From assembly GCF_039541115.1 (NCBI RefSeq), contig NZ_BAABFP010000002.1, positions 62,001-126,000 on the forward strand: a stretch of 64,000 nt of DNA, read 5' to 3'. Both the position numbers and the translations under genes were made by a program. Origin of the DNA: Angustibacter luteus. GTDB taxonomy: Bacteria; Actinomycetota; Actinomycetes; Actinomycetales; Angustibacteraceae. Position 1 is the first letter of the stretch, and every line of letters starts with the position of its first letter. A model generated the notes under the pieces. It ran no database searches. It saw nothing but the letters and a program-made list of their open reading frames with translations, and was not told where the DNA came from. Shown here piece after piece: positions 9,047 through 18,154 of the stretch.

Positions 9047-9060
9047 TGACACCGATGCCA
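9047..9060. promoter_or_regulatory. Degenerate copy of the locus operator
   Basis: TGACACCGATGCCA differs from the operator consensus TGTCACCGGTGACA at three of 14 positions. It lies 41 bases before the second lacI start and could allow weak autoregulation. It may also be chance. Confidence 0.3.
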
Positions 9061-9066
9061 GAGCCC

Positions 9067-9624
9067 TCAGGGCAGCATCTGCTGAATCGCCTCGGCGATC
9101 TCGCCCGGCGACCGGGCGGCGTCGGCGCGAAGGTGCGGGACGTCCGGCGGCGCCAGGTCCACCGCGACCGCGCCAGGTGCTCGTTCGGCCTTCCAGGCGT
9201 CACGGTCGGCGCCGCGCCGGCGCAGCCGTTCCGCGACCGCAGGGGCATCGACGTCCAGCCACACCAGGGACGGCGTCCCCCCGGCGGCGCGAAGGCGGGC
9301 CTCGAGCGCCGCCCAGGCCGCGCCGTGCCGGCGCTCCGTCGTGAACGGCGCGACGAGGACGACGCTCAGGCCCAGCCGCAGGTTCTCCACCGCGACCGAG
9401 ACGATCGCCTCGTACCGGGCCCGTCGGGTGAGCTGGGCCAGCCGCGGGTCGTCGAGGTCGCGCACGCCTACCTGGTCGGCGACCACCGCCGTCAGGTCGG
9501 CGGTCGCGGTGTCCAGGTCGAGCAGCGCCGCGGAGAGCCGCCGGGCGAGCACGGCGCCCACCGTGCTCTTCCCGGCCCCCGGCGCACCCGTCACGAGGAC
9601 GGCGCGGACGACCGGCTCAGTCAC
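9067..9624 (-). CDS. P-loop kinase (gluconate/shikimate-kinase-like AAA ATPase)
   Basis: A 185-residue protein with Walker A GAPGAGKST at residues ~13-21 and an Asp-rich strand LLDLDT after it, of the gluconokinase/shikimate kinase fold. The GTG start at 9624 overlaps the aldolase stop in a GTGA quadruplet, which decides the start; the open frame continues upstream only as shadow of the aldolase. Position between an FGGY kinase, an aldolase and a repressor suggests it phosphorylates a sugar intermediate. The exact substrate cannot be read from sequence. Confidence 0.75.
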   Translation of the reverse strand: MTEPVVRAVLVTGAPGAGKSTVGAVLARRLSAALLDLDTATADLTAVVADQVGVRDLDDPRLAQLTRRARYEAIVSVAVENLRLGLSVVLVAPFTTERRHGAAWAALEARLRAAGGTPSLVWLDVDAPAVAERLRRRGADRDAWKAERAPGAVAVDLAPPDVPHLRADAARSPGEIAEAIQQMLP

Positions 9625-10517
9625 CCTGCTCGCGGACCCTCGACGGCCGCCGCGAGCTCGCGCAGGCGGGGCAGGGCCCGGGTGGTCAGCAGGTCCTCCC
9701 GGGTCTCGGGCGACACCGCGAGGCTGTCCTTCCACAGCGAGCGGCCCGCCATCGCCCCGCTGGCGCCGTTGGCGACGGCGATCGCCACCTGCTTGATGAA
9801 CGTCTCGTGGTCGACGCCGGCCGAGAGCACGGCCCACGGCACGCCTGCGGCAGCCGCCGTGACGGCAGCGCTGGCCTCGGCCGAGCCGGGGTACGGAAGC
9901 TTCAGCACCTTGGCGCCGCACTCGACGCTGATGCGCGCGGCGTCGGCCACCAGCTGCGGGAACGCCGCCTGGTAGTCGGCCTCGCTCTCACCCTCGAGCC
10001 GGTAGGTGAGGATCTCGACGATGAGCAGCAGCCCCTCGGCCTCGCAGGCCTTCACCAGGTCGCGGATCTCGTCGCCCACCCGGGACTGGGCGTCCTGCTT
10101 GTCCGGCCGCAGGTACCAGAGCATCTTGGCGACGTCGCCGCCGAGCTCGCGCACCGTCCGGGCGGTCACTCCCTCGACGAAGTGCGTGTACTTCAGGCCG
10201 TCGACCGTCTCGAAGCCCGAGGCGTCCATGCCGACGACGAGAGCCGTTCCGCGGGCGAGCGTCCCGTCGTCCACCAGGGCGGGCAGCGCGACCTCCGGGT
10301 CGAGCAGGATCGCCGGCGCCTCGTTGCCCAGGTACCGCACGAGGTCGGACTTCGCGGCCGCGAGCTGCTCCAGCGTCACGGAGCCGGGCCCGTCCGGCGC
10401 GTCGGTCATCACGGCCTTCATCCCGTTGCGCTGGTCAGCGGCGACGATCAGCATCCGTCCCGAGTCGGTCGAGATGGCGGCCATGGCCCGTCGCTCGAGC
10501 GTCGTGAGTTCGTTCAT
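9621..10517 (-). CDS. Class I aldolase, LacD/YihT-like
   Basis: A 298-residue TIM-barrel aldolase related to tagatose-1,6-bisphosphate aldolase LacD and sulfofructose-1-phosphate aldolase YihT. Recognisable parts are LIVAADQRNGMK near the N-terminus and GAKVLKLPYPG, with a probable Schiff-base Lys near residue 206. I prefer the ATG at 10517, with GGAGA seven bases upstream, over the ATG at 10535, which has no ribosome site but is coupled to the kinase stop (TGATG). Likely cleaves a phosphorylated ketose to triose phosphates. The sulfo-sugar alternative cannot be excluded. Confidence 0.82.
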   Translation of the reverse strand: MNELTTLERRAMAAISTDSGRMLIVAADQRNGMKAVMTDAPDGPGSVTLEQLAAAKSDLVRYLGNEAPAILLDPEVALPALVDDGTLARGTALVVGMDASGFETVDGLKYTHFVEGVTARTVRELGGDVAKMLWYLRPDKQDAQSRVGDEIRDLVKACEAEGLLLIVEILTYRLEGESEADYQAAFPQLVADAARISVECGAKVLKLPYPGSAEASAAVTAAAAGVPWAVLSAGVDHETFIKQVAIAVANGASGAMAGRSLWKDSLAVSPETREDLLTTRALPRLRELAAAVEGPRAG

Positions 10518-10534
10518 TGCGGTTCTCCGATTCA

Positions 10535-11902
10535 TCAGGTGTTCGAGCAGGTGCTCGTGGTCTGGAGGAGGCCCAGGGCGAACATCGCCGCTCCGTAGGC
10601 CGTGTCCTGCGCGCGGTCGGACACGATCAGTCCGGGCAGGACGGTGCTGCGTGCGCGCTGCACGCTCTTCATCGCGGCCCAGCCGCCGGTGAGCAGCGTC
10701 GAGCGGGCGGGCGGGATCTCGGCGTCCATGGCCTCGATGAGCAGCTGGACCTCGTCGTTGCCGTGTCGCAGGACGGCGTTGAACAGCTCCGCGCTGGTGA
10801 CGCCGTCACCGCGGACGGTCAGGGACAGCACGCCGTCGTCGTTGCGAGCACCGCGGACGTCGACGGCGCCGTCGCCGAGCTCGCCGTCGAGCGGGAGCGC
10901 GGAGGCCTCCCGGTCCAGCCGGTCGCGGCCCTCGTGGTCGGAGATCCCGGACAGCAGCAGGGCGCGGCGCATCAGCAGCCCCGTCTTCACGCCGGCGACG
11001 ACCACCGTCTTGCCTGGCACGACATGGCGCACGCAGTTGATCAGGTGGTCGGCCAGCCGGGCCCGGGCCGCGAACGGCAGCGGCTCGTCCAGGACGCGCA
11101 GCAGCACCTCGGCCGTGCCCATCGAGACGTGGTAGCGGTCGTCAGGGATCGCGCCGGCGGAGACCGCCGAGACCAGGTGGTCGTGGCCGGCCACCGTGAC
11201 CCGCGCACCGTCGAAGCCAGCGGGGACCCAGTCCGCGTCGGCGACGCCGAGGTTGGCGCCCGCCTCGACGAGCGGGGGCAGCAGGTCGGCACCGACTCCG
11301 AGGTGCTCGAGGAGCTCGGGCCAGGGCTGCCCGGTGTCCTGGTCGATCAGGCCGGTCCGTGAGGTGAGCGAGTACTCGCTGACCTCGTCCGCCCCGAGGG
11401 CCGCGGCGACGAACTCGGGAAGGTTGAACCAGCGCAGGCCGCGCAGGTCCAGGCCCGCGTCCCGCAGGTGGAGCAGCTTCGCGACCGAGACCTGGGCGCC
11501 GGCGGGCAGCCCCGTCCGGCCGGCGAACTGGGCCCGGAGGACGATCGGCAGCGCGTCGATCTGGTCGACCCCGCGCGGGTCGAACCAGGCGAAGCCCGGC
11601 GCGACGGCCTGCCCCCGACGATCCACCAGGAAGCCGGTCTCCCCCATGCCCGACACGGCCAGGGCGGCAACGGACGCGTCGGCTTCGCCCGGGCTCTTGC
11701 GCAGCTGCGCGGCGGCGGCAGTGAGCAGCTGGCGCACGCTGTCGACGAGGCTCGTGGCGTCGATCTCCGTGGTCCCGTTGGCACCCTGGCGCCACGGCGT
11801 CGGGCACTGCCGGACGAGCACCTCCGCGCCGTCCTCGTCCACGACGAGCACCTTGAGCCCGGTGCTGCCCAGGTCCAGACCCGCGACCAGTCGACGACTC
11901 AC
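10535..11902 (-). CDS. FGGY family carbohydrate kinase
   Basis: A 455-residue sugar kinase of the xylulokinase/gluconokinase/glycerol kinase family. The N-terminal phosphate loop is GLDLGSTGLKVLVVD, the middle has GHDHLVSAV, and the C-terminal ATP domain shows LTGGWAAMKS and TAYGAAMFA. Slightly shorter than the ~500 usual. The GTG start at 11902 fits the beginning of homology; AGGAGG lies ~16 bases upstream, rather far, so the exact start is uncertain. First gene of the leftward kinase-aldolase-kinase-lacI operon, under an operator at 12002. Confidence 0.85.
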   Translation of the reverse strand: MSRRLVAGLDLGSTGLKVLVVDEDGAEVLVRQCPTPWRQGANGTTEIDATSLVDSVRQLLTAAAAQLRKSPGEADASVAALAVSGMGETGFLVDRRGQAVAPGFAWFDPRGVDQIDALPIVLRAQFAGRTGLPAGAQVSVAKLLHLRDAGLDLRGLRWFNLPEFVAAALGADEVSEYSLTSRTGLIDQDTGQPWPELLEHLGVGADLLPPLVEAGANLGVADADWVPAGFDGARVTVAGHDHLVSAVSAGAIPDDRYHVSMGTAEVLLRVLDEPLPFAARARLADHLINCVRHVVPGKTVVVAGVKTGLLMRRALLLSGISDHEGRDRLDREASALPLDGELGDGAVDVRGARNDDGVLSLTVRGDGVTSAELFNAVLRHGNDEVQLLIEAMDAEIPPARSTLLTGGWAAMKSVQRARSTVLPGLIVSDRAQDTAYGAAMFALGLLQTTSTCSNT

Positions 11903-12001
11903 GATCCCTGCACCGCTTCCTCCTGTGTGCGATTGATCCCGTTGCGCCAGAGCGGGTCCTGCTCCGTGAGCGGTCGCTTGCCGCTCGAGGTTCGAACTTT
12001 C

Positions 12002-12057
12002 TGACACCGGTGTCACATTGGCCACCATGGTACGCAGGGGAAGGCAGGGGTTGTCAA
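12002..12057 (-). promoter_or_regulatory. Operator and promoter of the FGGY kinase operon
   Basis: The perfect palindrome TGACACCGGTGTCA lies at 12002-12015, the same type as the three sites at 6136-6196. On the minus strand TTGACA (12052-12057) and TACCAT (12027-12032) sit 19 bases apart, placing the palindrome just after the expected transcription start. This ties the kinase operon to the ABC/SDR operons as one regulon. Confidence 0.65.
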
Positions 12058-12069
12058 TCGTCCGGAGGG

Positions 12070-13158
12070 CTACCGGTTGGGCAGGGCGAGGCGGATGACC
12101 TTGGACCAGGCCGACGCGACCTGCTTCGGCAGCGGGCCGGTCGTGTAGGTCAGGCCGTACTCCTCGAAGATGCCCTGCACCTGCGGCGCGATCTCCTGGT
12201 AGCGGTTGCTCGGCAGGTCGGGGAACAGGTGGTGCTCGATCTGGTACGAGAGGTTGCCCGTCATGATGTGCATCGCCCGGCCGCCGGAGATGTTCGCCGA
12301 GCCGAGCATCTGGCGCAGGTACCACTCGCCGCGGGTCTCGCCATCGATCGAGTGCCGCTCGAAGGTCTGCACACCCTCGGGGAAGTGCCCGCACATGATC
12401 ACCGAGTGGGTCCACAGGTTGCGGACGAGGTTGGCCGTCGCGTTGGCGCCCAACGTGTGCAGGAACGACGGGCCGGACAGCAGCGGGTGCACGACGTAGT
12501 CCTTGGTGACCTGGCTGCGGATCTTCTTCAGCACCTGGCGGGTCCGGGCCTTGAACTCCGGGCTCTGCCGGCGCTTCTTCGAGCGCAGGTTCTTGCCCAG
12601 CTCGAGGTCGTACGCCGCGATGCCGTACTCGAAGAAGCAGGCGTTGAGGAAGTTCCACAGCGGCTGGGCAAGGTAGATCGGGTACCAGCGCTGGTCCTCG
12701 TCGACCCGCATGATGCCGTAGCCCAGGTCGTTGTCCCGGCCGATCACGTTGGTGTACGTGTGGTGCAGCTCGTTGTGCGAGTGCTTCCACTGCTCGGACG
12801 GCGAGGCGTTGTCCCACTCCCAGGTGGTGGAGTGGATCTTGGGGTCACGCATCCAGTCCCACTGGCCGTGCATGACGTTGTGGCCGATCTCCATGTTCTC
12901 CAGGATCTTGGCCACCGACAGTCCCACCGTGCCGACGAACCAGGCGGGCGGGAACAGCGAGAACAGCAGCACCCCGCGGCTGGAGAGCTCGAGCTTGCGC
13001 TGCACGTCGATCACCCGTCGGATGTACGCCGCGTCGCTGGCGCCGCGGGCGGCGACGACGTCCGCGCGGATCGCGTCGAGCCGCCGGCCGATCTCCTCGA
13101 CGTCCTCGGCGGTCAGGTGCGCGACCGGGCTCACGGCCTTGCTCTGCATCACGGTCAT
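12070..13158 (-). CDS. Membrane fatty-acyl desaturase (DesA3-like)
   Basis: A 362-residue di-iron fatty acid desaturase with the three histidine boxes HNVMHG, HNELHH and QIEHHLFP. It introduces a double bond into acyl chains in the membrane using electrons from a partner reductase. The ATG at 13158 has GGAGG eight bases upstream; 26 codons of open frame before it are the overlapping reductase end. The gene begins 13 bases after the reductase, the same pairing as Rv3230c-DesA3 of mycobacteria, which makes oleate from stearoyl-CoA. Confidence 0.9.
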   Translation of the reverse strand: MTVMQSKAVSPVAHLTAEDVEEIGRRLDAIRADVVAARGASDAAYIRRVIDVQRKLELSSRGVLLFSLFPPAWFVGTVGLSVAKILENMEIGHNVMHGQWDWMRDPKIHSTTWEWDNASPSEQWKHSHNELHHTYTNVIGRDNDLGYGIMRVDEDQRWYPIYLAQPLWNFLNACFFEYGIAAYDLELGKNLRSKKRRQSPEFKARTRQVLKKIRSQVTKDYVVHPLLSGPSFLHTLGANATANLVRNLWTHSVIMCGHFPEGVQTFERHSIDGETRGEWYLRQMLGSANISGGRAMHIMTGNLSYQIEHHLFPDLPSNRYQEIAPQVQGIFEEYGLTYTTGPLPKQVASAWSKVIRLALPNR

Positions 13159-13171
13159 GGTTGGTCCTCCG

Positions 13172-14272
13172 TCACAGGTCGATGTCGCAGGCCCCGGCCG
13201 CAGCCGAGACGCAGGTCTGGATGAGCACGCCGTCACCGGGCGCGGCGGTGGTCAGGTCGCCGGAGCGCAGGTCGCGCACCGTCCCCTCGCGCAGCGGCAG
13301 GACGCACGAGTAGCAGATCCCCATCCGGCAACCCGAGGGCATCAGCAGGCCGGCCTGCTCGCCGGCGTCCAGGATCGGGGTGGCGCCGTCCACCTCGAGT
13401 ACGGTCCCGCTGCCGCTGAAGGTCAGCGTGCCGCCGTCCCCCGGTGCGGCGAGCGCGGTACGGAACCGCTCGGTGTGCAGCTGGTCCGGGCCGAGGGTCG
13501 ACCAGTGATCCTCGATCGCGTCGAGCAGCCCGGCCGGGCCGCACGCCCACGTCTGCCGTTCGGCGAGGTCGGGGACCAGGGCCGCCAGCTCGGCGACGTC
13601 CAGCCGGCCGTGCTCGTCGGTGTGCTGCTCCACCAGCCGCAGCCGCCCCGCATCGGCGAGGGACCGCAGCTCGGCGCCGAAGATCACGGCGTCCGCGCTG
13701 GCCTCGGAGTGCACGAGCACCACGTCGTCCAGCCGGTCGAGGCCGGCGCGCAGCATCCCCATCACGGGGGTGATGCCGCTGCCGCCGGTGATGAACAGGA
13801 CCTTGCCCGGCGCCGGGTCGGGCAGCACGAAGTCGCCGAGGGCCTGGTCGATCTGCACCAGCTGGCCCGGTCGCAGGTGCTGGGCCAGGTGGGCGCTGAC
13901 CAGGCCGTCCGGCACGGCCCGCGCGGTGATCGTGATGAGGCCGTCGGCGGAGCCGGGCACGGAGGTGAGCGAGTACGAGCGCCACAGCCGGACGCCGTCC
14001 ACGTCGAGCCCCACCCGGACGTACTGGCCGGGCCGGTGACCGCGCCAGGCGGCCCCTGGCTGGAGCACGACGGTCACGGCGTCCGCGGTCTCGGGACGGA
14101 CCTCGACGACGCGGGCGCGCAGGTCCGCTCCGGCGCGCAGCGGTCGGAACATGTCGAGGTAGTCCGCCGGGGTACGTGGGTACGCCGCGGCCTCCGCCAC
14201 CCGCCAGAGCCGGTCGCGCAAGCCGCGTCGCGGTCCGCCGGCGGCACCGGGGTCACGCAAGAGAGTGGCCAT
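13172..14272 (-). CDS. Ferredoxin reductase partner of the desaturase
   Basis: A 366-residue flavodoxin-reductase-type electron transfer protein. It has FAD motif RSYSLTSVP near residue 98, NAD motif ITGGSGITPVMGML near 160, and a C-terminal plant-type 2Fe-2S domain with cysteines in SGCRMGICYSC and a final IQTC. It resembles Rv3230c, the NADPH-dependent donor for DesA3. First gene of the two-gene operon, divergent from a regulator. Confidence 0.9.
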   Translation of the reverse strand: MATLLRDPGAAGGPRRGLRDRLWRVAEAAAYPRTPADYLDMFRPLRAGADLRARVVEVRPETADAVTVVLQPGAAWRGHRPGQYVRVGLDVDGVRLWRSYSLTSVPGSADGLITITARAVPDGLVSAHLAQHLRPGQLVQIDQALGDFVLPDPAPGKVLFITGGSGITPVMGMLRAGLDRLDDVVLVHSEASADAVIFGAELRSLADAGRLRLVEQHTDEHGRLDVAELAALVPDLAERQTWACGPAGLLDAIEDHWSTLGPDQLHTERFRTALAAPGDGGTLTFSGSGTVLEVDGATPILDAGEQAGLLMPSGCRMGICYSCVLPLREGTVRDLRSGDLTTAAPGDGVLIQTCVSAAAGACDIDL

Positions 14273-14353
14273 GTACCTAGGGTGCGCCCCGCTGCGAGTA
14301 AGTTCATGACCGCAGGAAGTGAATCAACGGCTCAAAACTGTGCGGAGCGAACA

Positions 14354-15595
14354 ATGAGTGAGAACGACGCGTCCCAGCAGCCCAGCCACACCGCACGTGG
14401 CGCGGCCGAGCTCGAGCTCGGCCAGGACACGCTCGACCTCCTGCGGTCCCGACTTGCCGCGGTCGCCGAGGACACGGTCCGGGCGATCACGGAGGAGGTG
14501 CCTGGGTACGCCGGCGCGTTCACCGGTCCGATGGGCGCCACCATCCAGGCCGCGGTGCAGCTCGCACTCGGCGGGTTCCTGAACCTGGCCGGGCAGCCGC
14601 GGGCCGGTGACCCCGGTACGCCGATGGCACCGGCCCTCGAGGGCGCCTACGCACTGGGCCGAGGTGAGGCGCGCGGAGGGCGCAGCATGGACGCCCTGCT
14701 CGCCGCCTATCGGGTCGGCGCCCGCGTCGCCTGGCGCGACCTGTCGGCGACCGCCGTCGACGCGGGCCTGCCGGCCGGCACCGTCTCGAAGTTCGCCGGC
14801 CTCGTGTTCGCCTACATCGACGAGCTGTCCGCCGCCAGCGTCGCGGGCCACACCGACGAGCTGGCGACCACGGGGCGGGTTCGACAGCGGTACCTGCAGC
14901 GCCTCGGCCACAGCCTGCTGCGTGGCGACCCGGTCGACCGCCTGGCCGCCGCGGCCGAGCGCGCTGACTGGGCACCCCCGCGCACGCTCACGGCCGTCGT
15001 CCTGCCGGCTGGGCGGGTCCGCACCCTGCTGACCGCCCTCGATCCGCGCACCCTGCGCCCGGACGAGGACCTGCCCGACCTCCAGGCGGACGAGGACGAG
15101 TCCGAGCTCGGCGTCCTGCTCGTGCCGGACGCCGACGGGCCGCGTCGGCGCGCGCTCCTGCGCACCCTGCAGGGCCACGACGCCACCGCCGGACCGGCCC
15201 GACCGTGGGCCGACGTCCGGGAGTCGTACCTGCGGGTGCTGCGCGCCCGACGGCTCGGCCTCATCGATCAGCCCGGCCAGGGCGAGGCAGCGGTCGACAC
15301 CGAGCAGCACCTCGCCGCGCTCGTCGTGAGCAGCGACCCCGCGGCGCTGGCCGACCTGCGCCGCCGCGCCCTCGCGCCGCTGGACGGCGTGCGACCGAGC
15401 ACCGCCGAGCGGCTCGCCGAGACGCTCCGCGAGTGGTTGCTGCACCAGGGTCGGCGGGACGACGTCGCAGCGGTGCTGCACGTGCACCCGCAGACCGTCC
15501 GCTACCGCATGGGCCAGATCCGCGAGCTCTACGGTGACCGGCTCCAGGACCCGGACGTCGTCCTCGACCTCACCGTCGCGCTGGCGCGCGGCTGA
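14354..15595 (+). CDS. PucR/CdaR-like transcriptional regulator
   Basis: A 413-residue regulator. The N-terminal two thirds form a helical, probably RsbRD-like or ligand-sensing region. The C-terminal ~60 residues match the PucR-type helix-turn-helix domain: LREWLLHQGRRDDVAAVLHV, HPQTVRYRMGQIRELYG, and DLTVALA at the end. GGAG sits ~8 bases before the ATG at 14354. Only 81 bases separate it from the divergent reductase-desaturase operon, so it probably controls membrane desaturation. No clear palindrome is visible in that gap. Confidence 0.83.
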   Translation: MSENDASQQPSHTARGAAELELGQDTLDLLRSRLAAVAEDTVRAITEEVPGYAGAFTGPMGATIQAAVQLALGGFLNLAGQPRAGDPGTPMAPALEGAYALGRGEARGGRSMDALLAAYRVGARVAWRDLSATAVDAGLPAGTVSKFAGLVFAYIDELSAASVAGHTDELATTGRVRQRYLQRLGHSLLRGDPVDRLAAAAERADWAPPRTLTAVVLPAGRVRTLLTALDPRTLRPDEDLPDLQADEDESELGVLLVPDADGPRRRALLRTLQGHDATAGPARPWADVRESYLRVLRARRLGLIDQPGQGEAAVDTEQHLAALVVSSDPAALADLRRRALAPLDGVRPSTAERLAETLREWLLHQGRRDDVAAVLHVHPQTVRYRMGQIRELYGDRLQDPDVVLDLTVALARG

Positions 15596-15600
15596 GGTCG

Positions 15601-17835
15601 CTAGTCCTCGGTGACCGTGAGCTCTCCGACCAGCGGGGCGTCCGAGTCGCCGCCGACCCAGATGTCGAAGGTCGTGGGCTCGCCCACCCAGTCCCGGACG
15701 GCGGCGTTCCAGTACCGCCGCTCGTCCGGGCCGACCGTGAACTGGACCGTGCGGGACTGCCCCGCCTCGAGGCGGATGCGCTGGAAGCCCTTGAGCTCGC
15801 GGACCGGGCGGGAAGCGGACCCGTACCGCTGGTGCAGGTAGAGCTGCACCACCTCGTCGCCCGCGCGCTCCCCCGTGTTGGTGACGTCGACCGACACCGT
15901 GACCGTGCCCTGCGTCGGCACCGTCGGCGGATCCACGACCAGGGCGCTGTACTCGATCCGGCCGTAGCCGAGCCCGAAACCGAACGGGAACAGGGGGGTG
16001 CTGACCTCGTCCCAGTAGCGCTGCGCCTGCTTCTCCGGCTCGTGGGACCTGGAGTGGGAGTAGATCATCGGCACCTGCCCGACCGTCCGCGGCCAGGTGA
16101 ACGGCAGCTTGCCGCCGGGCGCGACGTCGCCGAAGAGCAGGTTCGCCACGGCCTCGCCGCCGCGGGTTCCGGGGTACCAGATGTCCAGGATCGACGGCAC
16201 GTGCTCCGCGGCCCACCGCAGGTCGAGCGGACGCCCGTTCATCACGAGGAGCACCACGGGCGTGCCGGTCCCGACCACGGCCTGCAGCAGCTCGAGCTGG
16301 CGTCCGGGCAGGTCCAGCGACGACCGCGAGGCCGCTTCGCCGATCATGTTCTGCCACTCGCCGACCACCACGACCGCGACGTCGGCGGCGGCGGCCAGGT
16401 CGACGGCCCGGCGGAGCTCGGCCTCCTCGTCGAAGCCCTCGGGGTCCTGCGGCCGGTTCCGCCCGAACATGTCGAACATCGAGGCGAACTCGCGCTGGAC
16501 GACCGGCACACCCTGGGCGTAGTCGACCCGAAGTGCGTCGCCCGCTCGGGCGCGCAGGCCGTCGAGCACCGTGACCGTCTCGTCCAGGTCGAAGTCGAAC
16601 ACCCACGGCCCGAGGATGTCGCGACGGGAATCGGCCAACGGCCCGATCACGGCCACCGAGCCGAGGGTGCTGATGTCGAGCGGCAGGAGGTCACCCTCGT
16701 TCCGCAGCAGGACCGCGGAACGCTCCGCCGCCGTGCGGGCCACGTCCCGGTGCGCGGGATCGGCGAGCACCTCACGCGCGCGGTCCTCGTCGACGTACGG
16801 GTCGTCCAGCAGACCCAGCCGGATCTTGGCCTCGAGCACCCGCCGGACGCTGGCGTCCACGGCCTGCGCGCTCGCCGCACCGGAGTCGAGCGCCTCGGGC
16901 AGGTGCGCGAACGCCGGGTCCGCGATCGCCATCTCCAGGTCCACCCCGACGTTCACCGCCCGTGCCGCCGCATCGGGCAGGTCGACCGCGAAGCGGTGGT
17001 TGACCAGGCTCCGCACGACGTTCGCGTCGCTGACGACGAAACCCTCGAAGCCCCAGGTCTCCCGCAGCACCTCGGTGAACAGCCAGTGGTTGCCGCCGGC
17101 CGGGATCCCGTTCAGCGGCATGTACGCGGTCATCACGTTGCCGGCACCGGCCGCGACCGCGGCGGCGAACGGCGGGAGGTACACGTTCCACAGCTCGGAG
17201 TCGGAGAGGTTGACCTCGTCGTAGTCCCGGCCGCCGAGCGCGGCGCCGTAGCCGGCGAAGTGCTTCGGACCAGCGATGACCCGCTCGGGGGCGCCGAGCT
17301 CCGTGCCCTGGAACCCCCGCACCTGGGCGGCCGCCACCGCCGCGCCCAGGAACGGGTCCTCGCCGGCGCCCTCGACCATCCGGCCCCACCGCGGGTCGCG
17401 GGCGATGTCCACCATGGGTGCAAAGGTCCAGTGGATGCCGACGGCGCGGGCCTCACGGGCAGCCACGGCCTGCCCTCGTTCCACGGTCTCCGGGTCCCAG
17501 GAGGCCGCCATCGCAATCGGCACCGGCAAGATCGTGCGGAGCCCGTGGATGACGTCGAAACCGAACAGCACCGGGATGCCGAGGCGGTTGCCCTGCACGG
17601 CCATCCGCTGCAGCCGGTTGATCTCGGCCGGATCAGTGACAAAGAGCAGCGAGCTCGCCCCGCCGGCCCGCAGCGCCGACTCCACCATCAACGGCTGGGC
17701 GTCCGCCTCGAAGCCGGCGGGCGGCTCAGCCCCGGCGGGCAGCCGGAAGTAGAAGTACTGGGTGAGCTGAGCCGCCTTCTCGGTCGGCGTCATCTGGGCG
17801 ACGAGCGCGTCCACCCGTGACTCGATGGATCCCAT
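15601..17835 (-). CDS. bglX: Beta-glucosidase, glycoside hydrolase family 3
   Basis: A 744-residue GH3 enzyme with the N-terminal TIM-barrel domain (GFDVIHG, KHFAGYGA, catalytic nucleophile Asp in GFVVSDANVV near residue 268). A C-terminal alpha/beta domain (VVVVGEWQ) and a fibronectin-III-like domain with the conserved RELKGFQRI follow. No signal peptide is visible, so it probably acts in the cytoplasm on imported beta-glucosides. It stops six bases past the end of the convergent regulator and has no visible link to the sugar locus. Confidence 0.9.
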   Translation of the reverse strand: MGSIESRVDALVAQMTPTEKAAQLTQYFYFRLPAGAEPPAGFEADAQPLMVESALRAGGASSLLFVTDPAEINRLQRMAVQGNRLGIPVLFGFDVIHGLRTILPVPIAMAASWDPETVERGQAVAAREARAVGIHWTFAPMVDIARDPRWGRMVEGAGEDPFLGAAVAAAQVRGFQGTELGAPERVIAGPKHFAGYGAALGGRDYDEVNLSDSELWNVYLPPFAAAVAAGAGNVMTAYMPLNGIPAGGNHWLFTEVLRETWGFEGFVVSDANVVRSLVNHRFAVDLPDAAARAVNVGVDLEMAIADPAFAHLPEALDSGAASAQAVDASVRRVLEAKIRLGLLDDPYVDEDRAREVLADPAHRDVARTAAERSAVLLRNEGDLLPLDISTLGSVAVIGPLADSRRDILGPWVFDFDLDETVTVLDGLRARAGDALRVDYAQGVPVVQREFASMFDMFGRNRPQDPEGFDEEAELRRAVDLAAAADVAVVVVGEWQNMIGEAASRSSLDLPGRQLELLQAVVGTGTPVVLLVMNGRPLDLRWAAEHVPSILDIWYPGTRGGEAVANLLFGDVAPGGKLPFTWPRTVGQVPMIYSHSRSHEPEKQAQRYWDEVSTPLFPFGFGLGYGRIEYSALVVDPPTVPTQGTVTVSVDVTNTGERAGDEVVQLYLHQRYGSASRPVRELKGFQRIRLEAGQSRTVQFTVGPDERRYWNAAVRDWVGEPTTFDIWVGGDSDAPLVGELTVTED

Positions 17836-17951
17836 TCCGCGTCTTCCCTTCGGTGGGCAGTGCCATCGTCACCTCACCACGGGAGCCCTTCGTCCCGGAA
17901 CCCCGGCGTGCTGGCGAGCCCTCTTCGGCCGATCACGCGGTCTCCGCAGCG

Positions 17952-18074
17952 CTAGCTCGCACCATGGGGTCGCCGGTGCATCGCATCCAGGCGCTCGCAG
18001 CCGCCGAGGAAACCAGCGATCACGGTGCCGGCAGCGAACCACAGCATCGCGAGGATGATCAGGATCAAGATCAC
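17952..18074 (-). CDS. Possible 40-residue membrane peptide
   Basis: From the GTG at 18074 the peptide starts with one strongly hydrophobic helix, VILILIILAMLWFAAGTVI, and ends with a short basic tail. AGGG lies ~10 bases upstream. It sits between the beta-glucosidase start and the tRNA gene. The 319-base gap 17836-18154 has no other support for a gene. Function unknown; it could be chance. Confidence 0.25.
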   Translation of the reverse strand: MILILIILAMLWFAAGTVIAGFLGGCERLDAMHRRPHGAS

Positions 18075-18154
18075 GAGGCCGACCCTAGGGGCGCAGCGAC
18101 AGAATGCACGCCGACGCGCCGCAGCCGGAGGCGCCGTCCTCGCGGTTTCTCGGG

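Noticed and set aside
12731-15595. Very long open frame that would fuse 540 residues to the PucR-like regulator
   Set aside because: The upstream part is antisense to the desaturase and reductase and has no protein-like content; the ATG at 14354 with GGAG is the real start.
15832-17820. Long open frame antisense to the beta-glucosidase
   Set aside because: Typical shadow frame of a high-GC gene with no recognisable domain.
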